Assembly: GCA_903828455.1 (NCBI GenBank)
Contig: CAIKMJ010000041.1
Coordinates: 148,518 to 212,517, forward strand
Source of the DNA: an uncultured Acidobacteriia bacterium
GTDB taxonomy: Bacteria; Acidobacteriota; Terriglobia; Bryobacterales; Bryobacteraceae
DNA length: 64,000 nt
Direction: 5' to 3'
The position numbers and the translations under genes are program-made. A model generated the notes under the pieces. It made no database searches. It saw only the letters and a list, made by a program, of their open reading frames with translations, and was not told the origin of the DNA. Below, piece by piece: positions 23,923 through 34,019 of this stretch; within the stretch, counting starts at the first letter, position 1, and each line of letters starts with the position of its first letter.

Positions 23923-26900
23923 ATGGGTTCGTTTATGCAGATCTTCAGTGCTCGGGGAATGGTTGGATTGACGGCGGGGTTGCTTCTTGCCGTCGCCGTA
24001 GTCGCGGCAGAGACACAGAGCGGCGTGGTTCGCTCCACCGGTCAGGCCATTCCGGGTGCGGCGGTGACGGCGATTTGCGGCACGGATCGAATCTCCACAG
24101 TGACCGATGAAGGCGGCCGTTTCGAGATCGGCGGACTGCCGAAATCGTCCTGCCAGTTCTCGGTCGGCATGTTTGGCTTCGAGCCCGCGCAGAAGGATGC
24201 CGCGCCGTCCGCCACGCCCCTAGAGTTCGACCTGCCGCTGCAGAAGCGCGCGACGCTGGCGAAGGAACCGGCCGGTCCGGGTCGCGGCGGACAGGTGACC
24301 GCGGCTCCGGCTGCGGCCGAAACCGTTGCGGCTGCGCAGCAGACGACTCCGGCGGCCGCGCCCGCCACTCCGGCTGCCCCGGCACCGGCGACGGCGAGCG
24401 CTGCCATGCCTTCGTTGACCGGCCAGGCCAGCGGGCCGGGACGCGGCGGCTCGGCACGTAACGGCTCGGCAAATAACGGCAAGAGCGGGAGCACCGGAAC
24501 ATCCGGACGCGCCGCCGGTCAGACAACCGCCTCCACCGGCCGCAGCGGCTACCAGAGCTTGCGGCTGCAGGCCAACGCCGATACGCCGGCCGCGGAATCC
24601 GCCGAAGAGGTCGCGCCCACCGGGGCTGGTTCAACCGATAGCAGCGATGCGAATCAGGCGTTCGTGGTCAGCGGCAGTTTGAGCTCGGGAGTTGTGTCGC
24701 AGCCCGGCGACAGTGCCGGCCTGAACGACCGCGGCCTGAGCGCCGGCAATTTCGGCGCTTCCGGCTTCGGGGCGCCCGGCTTCACCTCGGAATCCGGCGG
24801 CGACGCCGCTTCCGGCGCTACCTTCACCGGCGCCACCTTCACCGGGGGCGGCACCACCAGCGGCCGCGGCGGCGGCCCTCCCTCCGGCGGCGGGCGCGGC
24901 GGCGGTGGCGCTCCCGGCGGGCGCAGCGGCCGCGGCTCCACCACGGCGGCGAACCGCAACACGCAGTTCGGTAACCGCGTGAATAAAGGACGCGGGCAAT
25001 CCTTTCAGGGCAGTGTCTATGACACGCTCGGCAACTCTGTGTTCAATGCGCGTCCGTATTCGTTCACTTCGCCCACCACTTTGAATGGCGCGGTGGTTCC
25101 GAAGGCGGCCTATGCTTCGAATAAGTTCGGCTTGTCGATGGGCGGCCCGCTTTACATCCCGCATCTGATCAGCGGCGACAAAACCTTCTGGTTCGTGAAT
25201 TACACCGGAAGCCGGCTGAAGAATGGTTTCGACCATGTCACCACCGTGCCCACGCAGGCCGAACGCAACGGCGATTTCTCCGGTCTCACCACCGCCAGCG
25301 GGCAGCCCGTCATCGTGACGAATCCGCTCACCGGCCAGCCGTTTCCGGGCAACGCGATTCCGGCCTCTTATCCGATCTCTCCCGCCGTGAAATCCCTGCT
25401 CACCCTTATTCCTCTGCCGAACTCGCCCGGCCTGAAGAACAACTATCAGCTGATCGGAGCCAACCCTTCCGACGCCGACAACCTGCAGGTGCGCGTCAAT
25501 CAGACCCTCACTTCGAAAGACGGTCTTGACGTCAACTTCAGCTACCAGCACCGCAACTCGGCCAACGTGCAGACCTTCGGTTTCATCGATCCCACCAGCG
25601 GCTATGGACTGAGCTCTTCGCTCACCTACCGCCGCACGTTTAACAAGTCGCTGATCAACAGCCTCGTCTGGAGCTTCAGCCGCAATATCACTCAGACGGA
25701 CTCGGCCTTCTCTTTCGGGGCCAACATCGAAGGAAACCTGGGGATCACCGGCGTGACTCCGGGGCCGCTTACCTACGGCCCGCCCACCCTGAACTTCACC
25801 AACTTCGGTTCGCTGAGCGATGCCTCGCCCTCGCTCACCCGCGCGCAGACCTCGGGCATCACCGATACGCTCACCCGCATTCACGGCAAGCAGACCATGA
25901 CCTTCGGCTTCGGCTTCCAGCGGCGGCAAAATAATACGCTGGCCAACCAGAACGCCCGCGGTACGTTCAGCTTCACCGGCGTTGAAACCGGCTACGATAT
26001 GGCGGACTTCCTGCTGAACCGCCCCTACCAGACTTCGGTACTCAACTACCTCAACGGCAACAACTCCCGCTACCTGCGCGAGACCACGCTGAGCCTCTAC
26101 GGCACGGACGACTATCGCATGGCCTCCAATTTCACCATCAACGCCGGCCTGCGCTGGGAATACTTCGGCCCCTACACCGAAAAGAACAACCAGATGGCGA
26201 ACCTCGATTTCAATCCGGCCTTCACCGCCGTCGCACCCGTGGTGGCGGGCGGGATCGGACCCTACTCCGGTCAGTTCCCGCAGGGTCTGATTCAGGCCGA
26301 TCACAAGCTCATCTCGCCGCGCATCGGCACGGCCTGGAAGCCCTGGAAAACGAAGTCCATCCTCGTCCGCAGCGGCTACGGGATTTACTATAACGGCGGC
26401 GTCTACAGCCAGCTGGCATCGAGAATGGTCGGGCAGCCCCCGTTTGCCACCACCACGCAGCTGCTGCAAAGCGCGGCGGTTCCGCTCACGCTGGAAAACG
26501 GTTTCCCCTCGATCGTCTCCGACCAGATCGCCAATACTTTCTCGGTGGACAAGAACTACCAGCCTGGCTATTCACAGAACTGGACGGTTTCGATCCAGGA
26601 GTCCATCGGCCGTTCCTACATCATCGAACTGGCGTACAGCGGCGTGAAGGGAACGCACCTCGACGTGCTGCAACTGCCCAACCGCGCCCCCCTTGGTACC
26701 CCGCAACAGCTAGTGCAGACCAGCCGCCTGATTCCCAACACCGGCGCATTCACCTACGACAACTCCATCGGCAACTCCACCTACAATTCCGCGCAGTTCC
26801 GCTTTACCCGGCGCTTCTCGCGCACTTCGTCTTTCACCGCTCAATACACCTTCGCCAAGGCGATTGACGATTCGTCCACGCTCGGCGGCGGCGCGGTGCT

Positions 26901-27456
26901 GATCCCCGGCAACATCGCTGCCGAACGCGCGCTGTCGCCGTTCGATCAGCGCCATCAGTTGCGCCTCAACTACACGGTGCAGTCACCCATCGCGAGCACG
27001 CGCCAGGGCACAGCGGCGACACTGCTGCGCGGCTGGACCCTCGGCGGCGTCCTGAGCGCAACCTCCGGAACGCCCTCCACGGCCACCGTAACGGGCGATC
27101 CTTCCGGAACCGGCTACTCCGGTGCGTTCCGCGCCCAGGCGACGGGACTCCCCGTGACGGACGGCAGCGGCTTCTTCAATCCTGCGGCCTTCACAGTGCC
27201 GGCTAACGGCACCTTTGGCAACGCCGGCCGCGACACCATACCCGGCATCGCTCGCTTCACGCTGTCGGCCTCGCTGTTCCGCTCCTTCCGCATCGACGAC
27301 AAGCGGCGCATCGAGTTCCGGCTCGATACCAGCAATCCGCTGAACAACGTCAACATTACATCCGTGAACACCACGGTGAATTCGATCCAGTACGGCCTGC
27401 CCGCCAACGCGGCCGGCATGCGATCCATGACCACGACTGTGAGACTGAGGTTCTGA
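23923..27456 (+). CDS. Oar-like TonB-dependent receptor with carboxypeptidase-regulatory-like N-terminal domain
   Basis: Large outer-membrane barrel of the type expanded in Acidobacteriota, thought to import or display polymers; the substrate is unknown. It has 1177 residues. A Sec signal (GMVGLTAGLLLAVAVVAAET) is followed by a CarboxypepD_reg-like beta-sandwich (QAIPGAAVTAICGTDRISTV, EGGRFEIGGLPKSSCQFSVG). A long low-complexity region (about 110-350, with GGGRGGGGAPGGRSGRGS) comes next. The plug and barrel then show SVYDTLGNSVFNARPYSFTS, SMGGPLYIPH and TFWFVNYTGSRLKNG. The C-terminal strand is SMTTTVRLRF with terminal Phe. Its stop overlaps the ATG of the VWA gene by one base. Confidence 0.88.
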   Translation: MGSFMQIFSARGMVGLTAGLLLAVAVVAAETQSGVVRSTGQAIPGAAVTAICGTDRISTVTDEGGRFEIGGLPKSSCQFSVGMFGFEPAQKDAAPSATPLEFDLPLQKRATLAKEPAGPGRGGQVTAAPAAAETVAAAQQTTPAAAPATPAAPAPATASAAMPSLTGQASGPGRGGSARNGSANNGKSGSTGTSGRAAGQTTASTGRSGYQSLRLQANADTPAAESAEEVAPTGAGSTDSSDANQAFVVSGSLSSGVVSQPGDSAGLNDRGLSAGNFGASGFGAPGFTSESGGDAASGATFTGATFTGGGTTSGRGGGPPSGGGRGGGGAPGGRSGRGSTTAANRNTQFGNRVNKGRGQSFQGSVYDTLGNSVFNARPYSFTSPTTLNGAVVPKAAYASNKFGLSMGGPLYIPHLISGDKTFWFVNYTGSRLKNGFDHVTTVPTQAERNGDFSGLTTASGQPVIVTNPLTGQPFPGNAIPASYPISPAVKSLLTLIPLPNSPGLKNNYQLIGANPSDADNLQVRVNQTLTSKDGLDVNFSYQHRNSANVQTFGFIDPTSGYGLSSSLTYRRTFNKSLINSLVWSFSRNITQTDSAFSFGANIEGNLGITGVTPGPLTYGPPTLNFTNFGSLSDASPSLTRAQTSGITDTLTRIHGKQTMTFGFGFQRRQNNTLANQNARGTFSFTGVETGYDMADFLLNRPYQTSVLNYLNGNNSRYLRETTLSLYGTDDYRMASNFTINAGLRWEYFGPYTEKNNQMANLDFNPAFTAVAPVVAGGIGPYSGQFPQGLIQADHKLISPRIGTAWKPWKTKSILVRSGYGIYYNGGVYSQLASRMVGQPPFATTTQLLQSAAVPLTLENGFPSIVSDQIANTFSVDKNYQPGYSQNWTVSIQESIGRSYIIELAYSGVKGTHLDVLQLPNRAPLGTPQQLVQTSRLIPNTGAFTYDNSIGNSTYNSAQFRFTRRFSRTSSFTAQYTFAKAIDDSSTLGGGAVLIPGNIAAERALSPFDQRHQLRLNYTVQSPIASTRQGTAATLLRGWTLGGVLSATSGTPSTATVTGDPSGTGYSGAFRAQATGLPVTDGSGFFNPAAFTVPANGTFGNAGRDTIPGIARFTLSASLFRSFRIDDKRRIEFRLDTSNPLNNVNITSVNTTVNSIQYGLPANAAGMRSMTTTVRLRF

Positions 27457-29609
27457 TGAAACGGTTTTTCGCAACGCCCGCTTTGTTACTGATCACCGCC
27501 AGCGCGAATTTCGTGCCGGCGAATCTGCAGGCGCAGGACGCCACCTTCAGCACCACCACCAGCCTGGTCATCGTGGATGCCAGCGTTCGGGACAAGTCCG
27601 GCAAGGTCCTCCCCGATCTGAAGAAGAGCGACTTCACCGTCCTCGAAGACGGCAAGCCGCAGACCATCGCTGTCTTCGAATTCCAGAAGCTCGAAGGTGA
27701 CGTGGCCTTGCCGCCCGTGCCCGCCAGCAAGCCCGTGGACGTGCAGGCCGCCGCGCCCGCCGCTCGCAAAGCGGCCGCCGGTGCGCCGACGCCCACTGCG
27801 AATGCGCCCGTCATCCGCTACCAGGACCGCCGTCTCGTTGGCATGCTCTTCGACTTCAGCGCCATGCAGATTCCCGAGCAGAGCCGCATCCAGGCCGCCG
27901 CTCTGAAATTCGTTCGCGAGCAGATGAAGCCCGCCGACGTGGTGGCGATTCTTTCCGCCAGCACCGGGCCCGTGAAGATCGTGCAGGATTTTACCGACGA
28001 TAAGGACCGCCTCGAAACAGTGATTAAGAGCTTCCAGATCGGCGCCGGCAGCGAACTCGCGGGCGACTCCGGCAACGGCGGCGACGACACCACGGGCGAA
28101 GACACCGGCACCGCGTTCAACGCCGACGAAACCGAATTCAACATTTTCAATACCGACAAGCAACTGGCCACGATCGGCACCGCCTCCAAGATGCTGGCAG
28201 CGTTTCCGGAAAAGAAAGCCCTGCTGTATTTCTCGAGCGGCATTTCCAAATCCGGTTTCGATAATCAGGCATCGCTCGAAGCAGCCGTCAACGCCGCCAA
28301 GCGGGCGAATGTGGTGCTTTATCCCATCGACGCGCGCGGCCTGGTGGCCACCGCTCCGGCAGGCGATGCCGGCTCCGCCGCTTCCCGCGGCACCAGTTCG
28401 CTGACCGGCGCGCAGATGCAGAGCCAGAAGGACAAGTTCAACGACTCCCAGGAAACGCTCTCCACGCTCGCCGCGGATACCGGCGGCAAGCTGTTCGTCG
28501 ACGACAACGACCTTGCTCTCGGCATGGAAAAGGCGCGCGACGACATCAGCAGCTACTACATCCTCGGCTACTACAGCACCAATCCGAAGATGGACGGCAA
28601 GTACCGCAAAGTCGAGGTCAAGCTGAGCAAGGAGCTGCAGGCGAAGATCGATTACCGCGGCGGCTACTTCGGCGAAAAGGAATTCAAAAAGTTCACCGCA
28701 ACCGATAAGGAAGAGCAGCTGCAGGAAGCGCTGATGCTGGGCGATCCGCTGACGGATCTCTCGATGTCTGCCGAAGTCGATTACTTCCGCCTCGCGCGCG
28801 ACCGCTACTTCGTGCCGTTCTCGGTGAAGATCCCCGGCGCCGAGATCGCGCTGGCCAAGTCCCGCGGCAGTGCGCAGACCGAGTTTGAGTTCATCGGGCA
28901 GGTTCGCGATGCCAAAGGCAAGATGGTTGCCGTGGTGCGCGACGGCATTAAGATCCGCCTCGCCGAGCAGACCGCGGCGCAGCTCTCTTCGCGCCCCATT
29001 GCTTACGACACCGGCTTCACTCTGCCGCCCGGACCTTACTCGCTGAAGTTCCTCGCGCGCGAAAACGAGACCGGCAAGATGGGCACCTACGAAGCGAAGT
29101 TCACCGTGCCCGATCTGTCCGCCGCGCAGACCGCGCTGAAGACGAGTTCCATTGTGTGGAGCAATCAGCGGCTGCCGCTGAGCGATGCGCTGGCCTCGGC
29201 CGAGAGCAAGAAGACCATCGTGGAATCGGATCCGCTCGTTACCGATGGCGCCAAGCTCGTTCCCAGCATCACGCACGTGTTCCGCAAGGACCAGAACCTC
29301 TACGTCTACATGGAGGTTTACGATCCCGCCGTCGATGAAGCGCTGAAGAAGCCCAGCGTCGCGGCTACGCTTTCCTTCTATCGTGGAAAGACGAAAACCT
29401 TCGAGTCCGAACCCGTGCGCCTCGACGAGTTCGCGGCCAAGCGCGCGCAGACTCTTGCCGTCCGCTTCCAGGCGCCGCTGGCCCAACTGGCGGCCGGCCG
29501 GTACACGTGCCAGATCAACATCATCGATGAAACGGGGCGGAAGTTCTCCTTCCAGCGCACCGACATCGTGGTGTTGCCGGCTTCCGCGGAAAAGAACGCC
29601 GGCTTCTAG
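27456..29609 (+). CDS. VWFA-related Acidobacterial domain protein
   Basis: Exported 717-residue protein with a signal (FFATPALLLITASANFVPAN). The opening beta segment VIVDASVRDKSGKVLPDLKK with SDFTVLEDGKPQTIAVFEF is the hallmark of this family. A von Willebrand A domain then has LVGMLFDFSAMQIPEQSRIQ; the metal site reads DFSAM where DxSxS is typical, so metal binding may be altered. KKALLYFSSGISKSGFDN and YILGYYSTNPKMDGKYRKVE also match. The C-terminal half is beta-rich. Coupled by TGATG to the Oar-like receptor, it probably assembles with it at the envelope. The biochemical role of the family is not known. Confidence 0.88.
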   Translation: MKRFFATPALLLITASANFVPANLQAQDATFSTTTSLVIVDASVRDKSGKVLPDLKKSDFTVLEDGKPQTIAVFEFQKLEGDVALPPVPASKPVDVQAAAPAARKAAAGAPTPTANAPVIRYQDRRLVGMLFDFSAMQIPEQSRIQAAALKFVREQMKPADVVAILSASTGPVKIVQDFTDDKDRLETVIKSFQIGAGSELAGDSGNGGDDTTGEDTGTAFNADETEFNIFNTDKQLATIGTASKMLAAFPEKKALLYFSSGISKSGFDNQASLEAAVNAAKRANVVLYPIDARGLVATAPAGDAGSAASRGTSSLTGAQMQSQKDKFNDSQETLSTLAADTGGKLFVDDNDLALGMEKARDDISSYYILGYYSTNPKMDGKYRKVEVKLSKELQAKIDYRGGYFGEKEFKKFTATDKEEQLQEALMLGDPLTDLSMSAEVDYFRLARDRYFVPFSVKIPGAEIALAKSRGSAQTEFEFIGQVRDAKGKMVAVVRDGIKIRLAEQTAAQLSSRPIAYDTGFTLPPGPYSLKFLARENETGKMGTYEAKFTVPDLSAAQTALKTSSIVWSNQRLPLSDALASAESKKTIVESDPLVTDGAKLVPSITHVFRKDQNLYVYMEVYDPAVDEALKKPSVAATLSFYRGKTKTFESEPVRLDEFAAKRAQTLAVRFQAPLAQLAAGRYTCQINIIDETGRKFSFQRTDIVVLPASAEKNAGF

Positions 29610-29716
29610 TCCGCGGTGCGGCGCGTGCTGCCTGCCGCCCTGCGGACGATTGCCGCCGTGCCGCCCTGGCGCGGGACTCCATCTACACTGAGAGTGTTCT
29701 CATCTCAGACGATCAG

Positions 29717-31945
29717 ATGAAAAAAAGCACTCGGGTCTCGCTCATAATTGTCCTGGTTCTCATTGCATCGGTATCGGCGTTCTCACTCCGTTATCGCGGC
29801 TTCATGCAGGCCGGCGTCGATTACACGCTCCACTCCAGCCTGCACGAACGACTGAATGCATCGTTCATGCTGCTTTACTGGATGGACTGGGTCGGCCGGC
29901 AGACGCCCGATGCGCAGAACTTTTATACCTTCGACGGAACAAAAGCTTCAACACCCTTCGACCACGCGCTGACCGAATACCACAAGGGAAATTTCGCCGG
30001 CGCGGTGCGCGAACTGCAGGACGATATTGCCGCCTCGGGCGAGAGCGAAAAGCGCGTGTTCTGGCTGGGCCTCGCTCAGTTGCGCCAGGGAGAAGCCGTC
30101 AACTGCCTCCCCAACGTGATGAGCGGCGATCACATGATGGACATGGATCATGCGCAGTATTGCGCCCTGCCCATCCGCAAGTTTCATCAGGATCCGAAGT
30201 ATGCGCGCGCCGCGGCCAAAACCATTCTGCACCTGATCCGGACCTGGGGCCCGAACAACCGCCTCTATCACTGGATGCTGAATTACGCGGCCATGGTCTC
30301 GAACGACTTTCCGCAGGCCGTTCCCGCCGAGTATCGCGTAAGCCCGGAATTTATCAGCCGCTTTTACGGCGCCGAAAAAGACAAAACCGAGCGCGACTTC
30401 GCCAATATCCGTTTCGACGAACGCGCCGCTGAACTGGGCGTCAACACGTTCAACACCGGGCGAGGCGTAGCGGTCGAGGATTTCGATGGCGACGGATTTC
30501 CGGACATCGTCACCGGCGGCAGCTTCGACGATCTCCGCTACTACCACAACAACGCCGGCAAAGGCTTCGAAGACTGGACCGAGCGCGCCGGATTCAAGGG
30601 TTATCGCCAGCCTTTTTTCATGACCGTTGCCGACATCGACAACGACGGCCATCCCGATCTGCTCGTTACCCGCATGTTCCACGACGGCGTCACGTTGTTT
30701 CGCAACAAAGGCGACGGCACCTTTGAGGACGTAACCGCCGCGTGGGGACTGCCCGTTAAGCGCGACGACAATGCGCTCTCCTCCAGCTGGGCGGCCGCCT
30801 GGGGAGATGTGAACAACGACGGCAAAATCGACCTCTTCATTTCGCGCATGGGCATGGAGATTCCTCTGGCGGGCGGGTTGCTCTCGCGGCCGCGCTTTTA
30901 CTCGGCGCTGTATATAAACGAAGGCGGCCGGTTTGTGGAGCGCACGGCCGAGTACGGCCTCGGCGATGTGGTGCGCGACAAATACTTCATCGGTGCGGCT
31001 TTCGGCGACTATGACAACGACGGCTATCCCGACCTGTATCTTTCCAGCCCGATCGTCAACGAGAGCGTGCTGCTGCGCAACACCGGCGGGAAAGGCTTCG
31101 AAATTTCGAGTGCCTACAAGCATCCGAACGGCGGCTTCGTCGGGTCATTTGTCGACATCAATCACGACGGCCGTCTGGATATCTTCCAGGGCGGGTTTTC
31201 CGACGCGCGTTCCAGCATCGAAATGGCGATGTTCGGGGCGAATCCGGACGACTACCGCACCGGCAAAAGCGCCATTCTGGTGCAGCAGCCGGATGGGCAG
31301 TTCACCGAAGCGAAGGGCTTTTTCGATATGCCTGGCGGCACCATGGGCGCGTCATACGGCGACATCGACAACGACGGCTGCTATGACTTTTATCTGGGTA
31401 CCGGCAGCCCCGAAGGCTGGTTCATTTTTCCGAAGCTCATGTTCAAGGGGATTCCGGACGGCAACGGCTGCTCACTCCGAACCGCCAATATCTCGATGAC
31501 GAACAACCTGGCGACCGTCCAGAAGGGCCACGGCATCGTGTTCTTCGACTTCAACAACGATGGCCTGCAGGATATCTATTCCAGCCTCGGCGGCATGTGG
31601 CCGGCCGACCGCTGGCCGAACCAGTTCTTCGTCAACCACAGCGACGTCCGAAACCAGTACGTGAAGATCCGGCTGCGCGGGCGCCAGACCAATTCCATGG
31701 GCATCGGCGCCCGGATCAAGGTCACGGCGCATGACCAGGCGGGAGCGCCCATCGTGCGTCAGGTTCTGGTGGATCAGAAGACTTCGTTCGGCAGCGGACC
31801 TTATCTCATGCACATCGGGCTCGGCAAAGCCGTTGCCGTGGATGAAGCGGAGGTCTACTGGCCCGTCTCGCGCTGCCGCAAAGGATACCCGGTCCGGATC
31901 GGCGAACTGAACGTTCTGGATGAAGCCGCCTGCGCGGCGAAATAG
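29717..31945 (+). CDS. FG-GAP/VCBS repeat protein with ASPIC/UnbV C-terminal domain (CRTAC1-like)
   Basis: 742-residue protein with an N-terminal signal anchor (VSLIIVLVLIASVSAFSLRY). A helical region (about 60-230) contains TPR-like stretches such as HKGNFAGAVRELQDDIAASG. At least seven calcium-binding blade motifs of the form D.D.DG..D follow: DFDGDGFPDIV, DIDNDGHPDLL, DVNNDGKIDLF, DYDNDGYPDLY, DINHDGRLDIF, DIDNDGCYDFY and DFNNDGLQDIY. The end (RQTNSMGIGARIKVTA, SFGSGPYLMHIGLGKA) is an ASPIC/UnbV domain. Such proteins are extracytoplasmic with presumed binding roles. It lies 107 bp downstream of the VWA gene and may share its transcript. Confidence 0.88.
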   Translation: MKKSTRVSLIIVLVLIASVSAFSLRYRGFMQAGVDYTLHSSLHERLNASFMLLYWMDWVGRQTPDAQNFYTFDGTKASTPFDHALTEYHKGNFAGAVRELQDDIAASGESEKRVFWLGLAQLRQGEAVNCLPNVMSGDHMMDMDHAQYCALPIRKFHQDPKYARAAAKTILHLIRTWGPNNRLYHWMLNYAAMVSNDFPQAVPAEYRVSPEFISRFYGAEKDKTERDFANIRFDERAAELGVNTFNTGRGVAVEDFDGDGFPDIVTGGSFDDLRYYHNNAGKGFEDWTERAGFKGYRQPFFMTVADIDNDGHPDLLVTRMFHDGVTLFRNKGDGTFEDVTAAWGLPVKRDDNALSSSWAAAWGDVNNDGKIDLFISRMGMEIPLAGGLLSRPRFYSALYINEGGRFVERTAEYGLGDVVRDKYFIGAAFGDYDNDGYPDLYLSSPIVNESVLLRNTGGKGFEISSAYKHPNGGFVGSFVDINHDGRLDIFQGGFSDARSSIEMAMFGANPDDYRTGKSAILVQQPDGQFTEAKGFFDMPGGTMGASYGDIDNDGCYDFYLGTGSPEGWFIFPKLMFKGIPDGNGCSLRTANISMTNNLATVQKGHGIVFFDFNNDGLQDIYSSLGGMWPADRWPNQFFVNHSDVRNQYVKIRLRGRQTNSMGIGARIKVTAHDQAGAPIVRQVLVDQKTSFGSGPYLMHIGLGKAVAVDEAEVYWPVSRCRKGYPVRIGELNVLDEAACAAK

Positions 31946-31984
31946 GCGAGTTCCCGTCCAGCCCCCGCCGGGCGCGGCACTTCC

Positions 31985-32005
31985 GTTGACAGGGTGACTG
32001 TCAAC
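31985..32005. repeat. perfect 8-bp inverted repeat between genes
   Basis: GTTGACAG and CTGTCAAC flank the 5-base centre GGTGA. It lies 40 bp after the FG-GAP gene stop and ~70 bp before the sensor gene. No T run follows, so it could be a weak terminator or an operator for the downstream gene. Confidence 0.5.
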
Positions 32006-32075
32006 GACAGACAGCACTCGCTGTAGTACTGATTTCAAGCTTGAGACTGCGTGTCATTCAGTAGAAACTCTAAGC

Positions 32076-34019
32076 TTGACGAGTCCCGCAAGAGTGAAGG
32101 CTGGTTTCGGTGCCGGGTTTGCGATCCTGGTCGGCATCGCTATTGCGGCCGCTGCCCAGACGCTCGCGTGGGAAGAGACCTCGGACCTCGTCGCCAAGAC
32201 GCACGACGTGATTGAGCGCCTCGAAGAGGTTTCACTTCACACCGTTGGCGCGCAGGATGCGGCGCGCCGGTACGTCGCGGTCCCCGATCCGCGCGACCTC
32301 GCCGCGACCCGCGAATCTCTGAGCCTCGCCAAAGAACGCGGCGGCGAACTCGAACGTCTGGTGGCGGGCGATACGGTTCAACTCCGCAATCTGCAGGCCG
32401 TGCGCCGGCTCATCGCACAGGAAGCCGCCGCCCTGATACTTGGACCGGGAACCGCGCAGCGCGAGGTTGCCGCGGCGCTGGACTCCCTGGACCGCAGCGG
32501 CCTGAATGACAATCTCCGTGCCGCCATCCTCGAAATGGAAGCCGAAGAGCGAAAAATATTGCGCGAGCGCCAGGAACTGCAGGCGCACACCGCGGCCCTC
32601 AGCCGGATGCTGTTTTCCGTTGCCGCCGGATTCTCCCTGCTGCTCATTGTGGTGGCCGGATGGCGCATGTCGGTGGACAGCCGGCGGCGCGGCATCGCCG
32701 AACGCCAGTTGGCGCTGCAGGAAGAGCAATACCGGCAGGTGGTCGAACTGGCGGGCGACATTATCTACCGCACGGACCGCCACGGCCGCTTCACCTTCTG
32801 CAACCAGGCGTTCCTTTCCAACATGCATTTTTCGCAGCAGGAGCTGATCGGCCGCTCTTACCTGCGCCTGCTCCGCCAGGACAAGCGTCCGGAGGCCCGC
32901 CGCTTCTACACCCGGCAGATGGTGCGCAAACAGAAGAGCTCTTATTACGAGATCCCCGTCATCGACGCGCACGGCCGCGAACGCTGGATCGGCCAGAACG
33001 TTCAGCTGCTGCTCGAAAACGGCACGATGGCCGGATTCCAGGGCATCGCGCGTGAGATCACAGAACAGAAGCGCGCCGAACTGGAACTGGAACGCAGTCG
33101 CAATTTTGTGGAGCGCATCGCCGCCACCACGCCGGGAATTCTTTACGTTTACGATCTCGACGAACAGCGCACCGTCTACACCAACCGGGAAGCTGTCGAG
33201 ATCCTCGGCGCGCCACTTTCGGGAACCGGCGATGTGGAACTCGCCCCGGGCGAACTGAAGGCCGACGCGAAGGCCCTCGCGCAGGTGGTGCATCCGGACG
33301 ATGTGTCGCTGCTCAGCTCGCACCGCGAAATGCTGCGGCGCGCCCAGGATGGCGAAGTTCGCCGCGTGGAATACCGCGCCCGTCACGCCGAAGGCCACTG
33401 GGTCTGGCTCGCCACGCGCGAGACGCCCTTCGAGCGGACCCGGCACGGCTTCGTCAAACAGGTGGTGGGGATCGCGCAGGATATCAGCGCGCGCAAAGCC
33501 GCCCAGGAGAAGCTGACCTGGCAGGCCAACTACGACGCCCTCACGGGCCTCGCCAACCGGCACCATTTCTGGACCCGACTGCAGAGCGCCCTCCGGCGCG
33601 CCAGCATCGAACAAAACAACACTTCCGTCTGTCTGTTCGACGTTGACCGGTTCAAGGACATCAATGACACCTACGGCCACGCCGCCGGCGACGAGGTGCT
33701 GGAAGCGGTCGGCAATATCGTGCGTGCCGAACTGCGCTCCACCAGCGACATCGCGGGCCGCCTCGGCGGCGACGAGTTCTGCTTCGCCCTTCCCGGCACA
33801 GATCACAACGAAGCCGCCCGCGTGGCGGAACGCATTCGCACGCGGCTGAGCACCCTCGCGTTCGGGCTGGAAAGCGGATCGCCCTTCTCTATAACCGCCA
33901 CGTTCGGAGTTGCCGAATCGCAGCAGGATACCGATGCCCGGGAACTGCTCGAATCCGCCGACCGGGCCCTGTACCGCGCCAAATCAGCCGGCCGGAACCG
34001 CGTTTGCGTCGATGTCTGA
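32076..34019 (+). CDS. membrane sensor diguanylate cyclase (CHASE3-like, two PAS, GGDEF)
   Basis: Makes cyclic di-GMP in response to an envelope or redox cue. The 647-residue frame opens at TTG 32076; no nearby ATG fits, and GTG 32094 is an alternative. The order is helix 1 (about 10-28), an extracytoplasmic helical region resembling CHASE3, and helix 2 (SRMLFSVAAGFSLLLIVVAG). Then come PAS1 (QVVELAGDIIYRTDRHGRF), PAS2 (FVERIAATTPGILYVYDLDE) with a PAC segment, and GGDEF. The GGDEF domain has NYDALTGLANR, LFDVDRFKDINDTYGHAAGD and the intact active loop RLGGDEFCF. The inhibitory I-site (RxxD) reads STSD, so product inhibition through that site is probably lost. Confidence 0.88.
   Translation: MTSPARVKAGFGAGFAILVGIAIAAAAQTLAWEETSDLVAKTHDVIERLEEVSLHTVGAQDAARRYVAVPDPRDLAATRESLSLAKERGGELERLVAGDTVQLRNLQAVRRLIAQEAAALILGPGTAQREVAAALDSLDRSGLNDNLRAAILEMEAEERKILRERQELQAHTAALSRMLFSVAAGFSLLLIVVAGWRMSVDSRRRGIAERQLALQEEQYRQVVELAGDIIYRTDRHGRFTFCNQAFLSNMHFSQQELIGRSYLRLLRQDKRPEARRFYTRQMVRKQKSSYYEIPVIDAHGRERWIGQNVQLLLENGTMAGFQGIAREITEQKRAELELERSRNFVERIAATTPGILYVYDLDEQRTVYTNREAVEILGAPLSGTGDVELAPGELKADAKALAQVVHPDDVSLLSSHREMLRRAQDGEVRRVEYRARHAEGHWVWLATRETPFERTRHGFVKQVVGIAQDISARKAAQEKLTWQANYDALTGLANRHHFWTRLQSALRRASIEQNNTSVCLFDVDRFKDINDTYGHAAGDEVLEAVGNIVRAELRSTSDIAGRLGGDEFCFALPGTDHNEAARVAERIRTRLSTLAFGLESGSPFSITATFGVAESQQDTDARELLESADRALYRAKSAGRNRVCVDV

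Noticed and set aside
24631..26469. 612-codon minus-strand ORF inside the Oar-like receptor gene
   Set aside because: High-GC antisense frame without domains; the plus strand encodes a complete receptor.
27486..29486. 666-codon minus-strand ORF opposite the VWA gene
   Set aside because: Shadow of a well-supported coding gene; no recognisable motifs.
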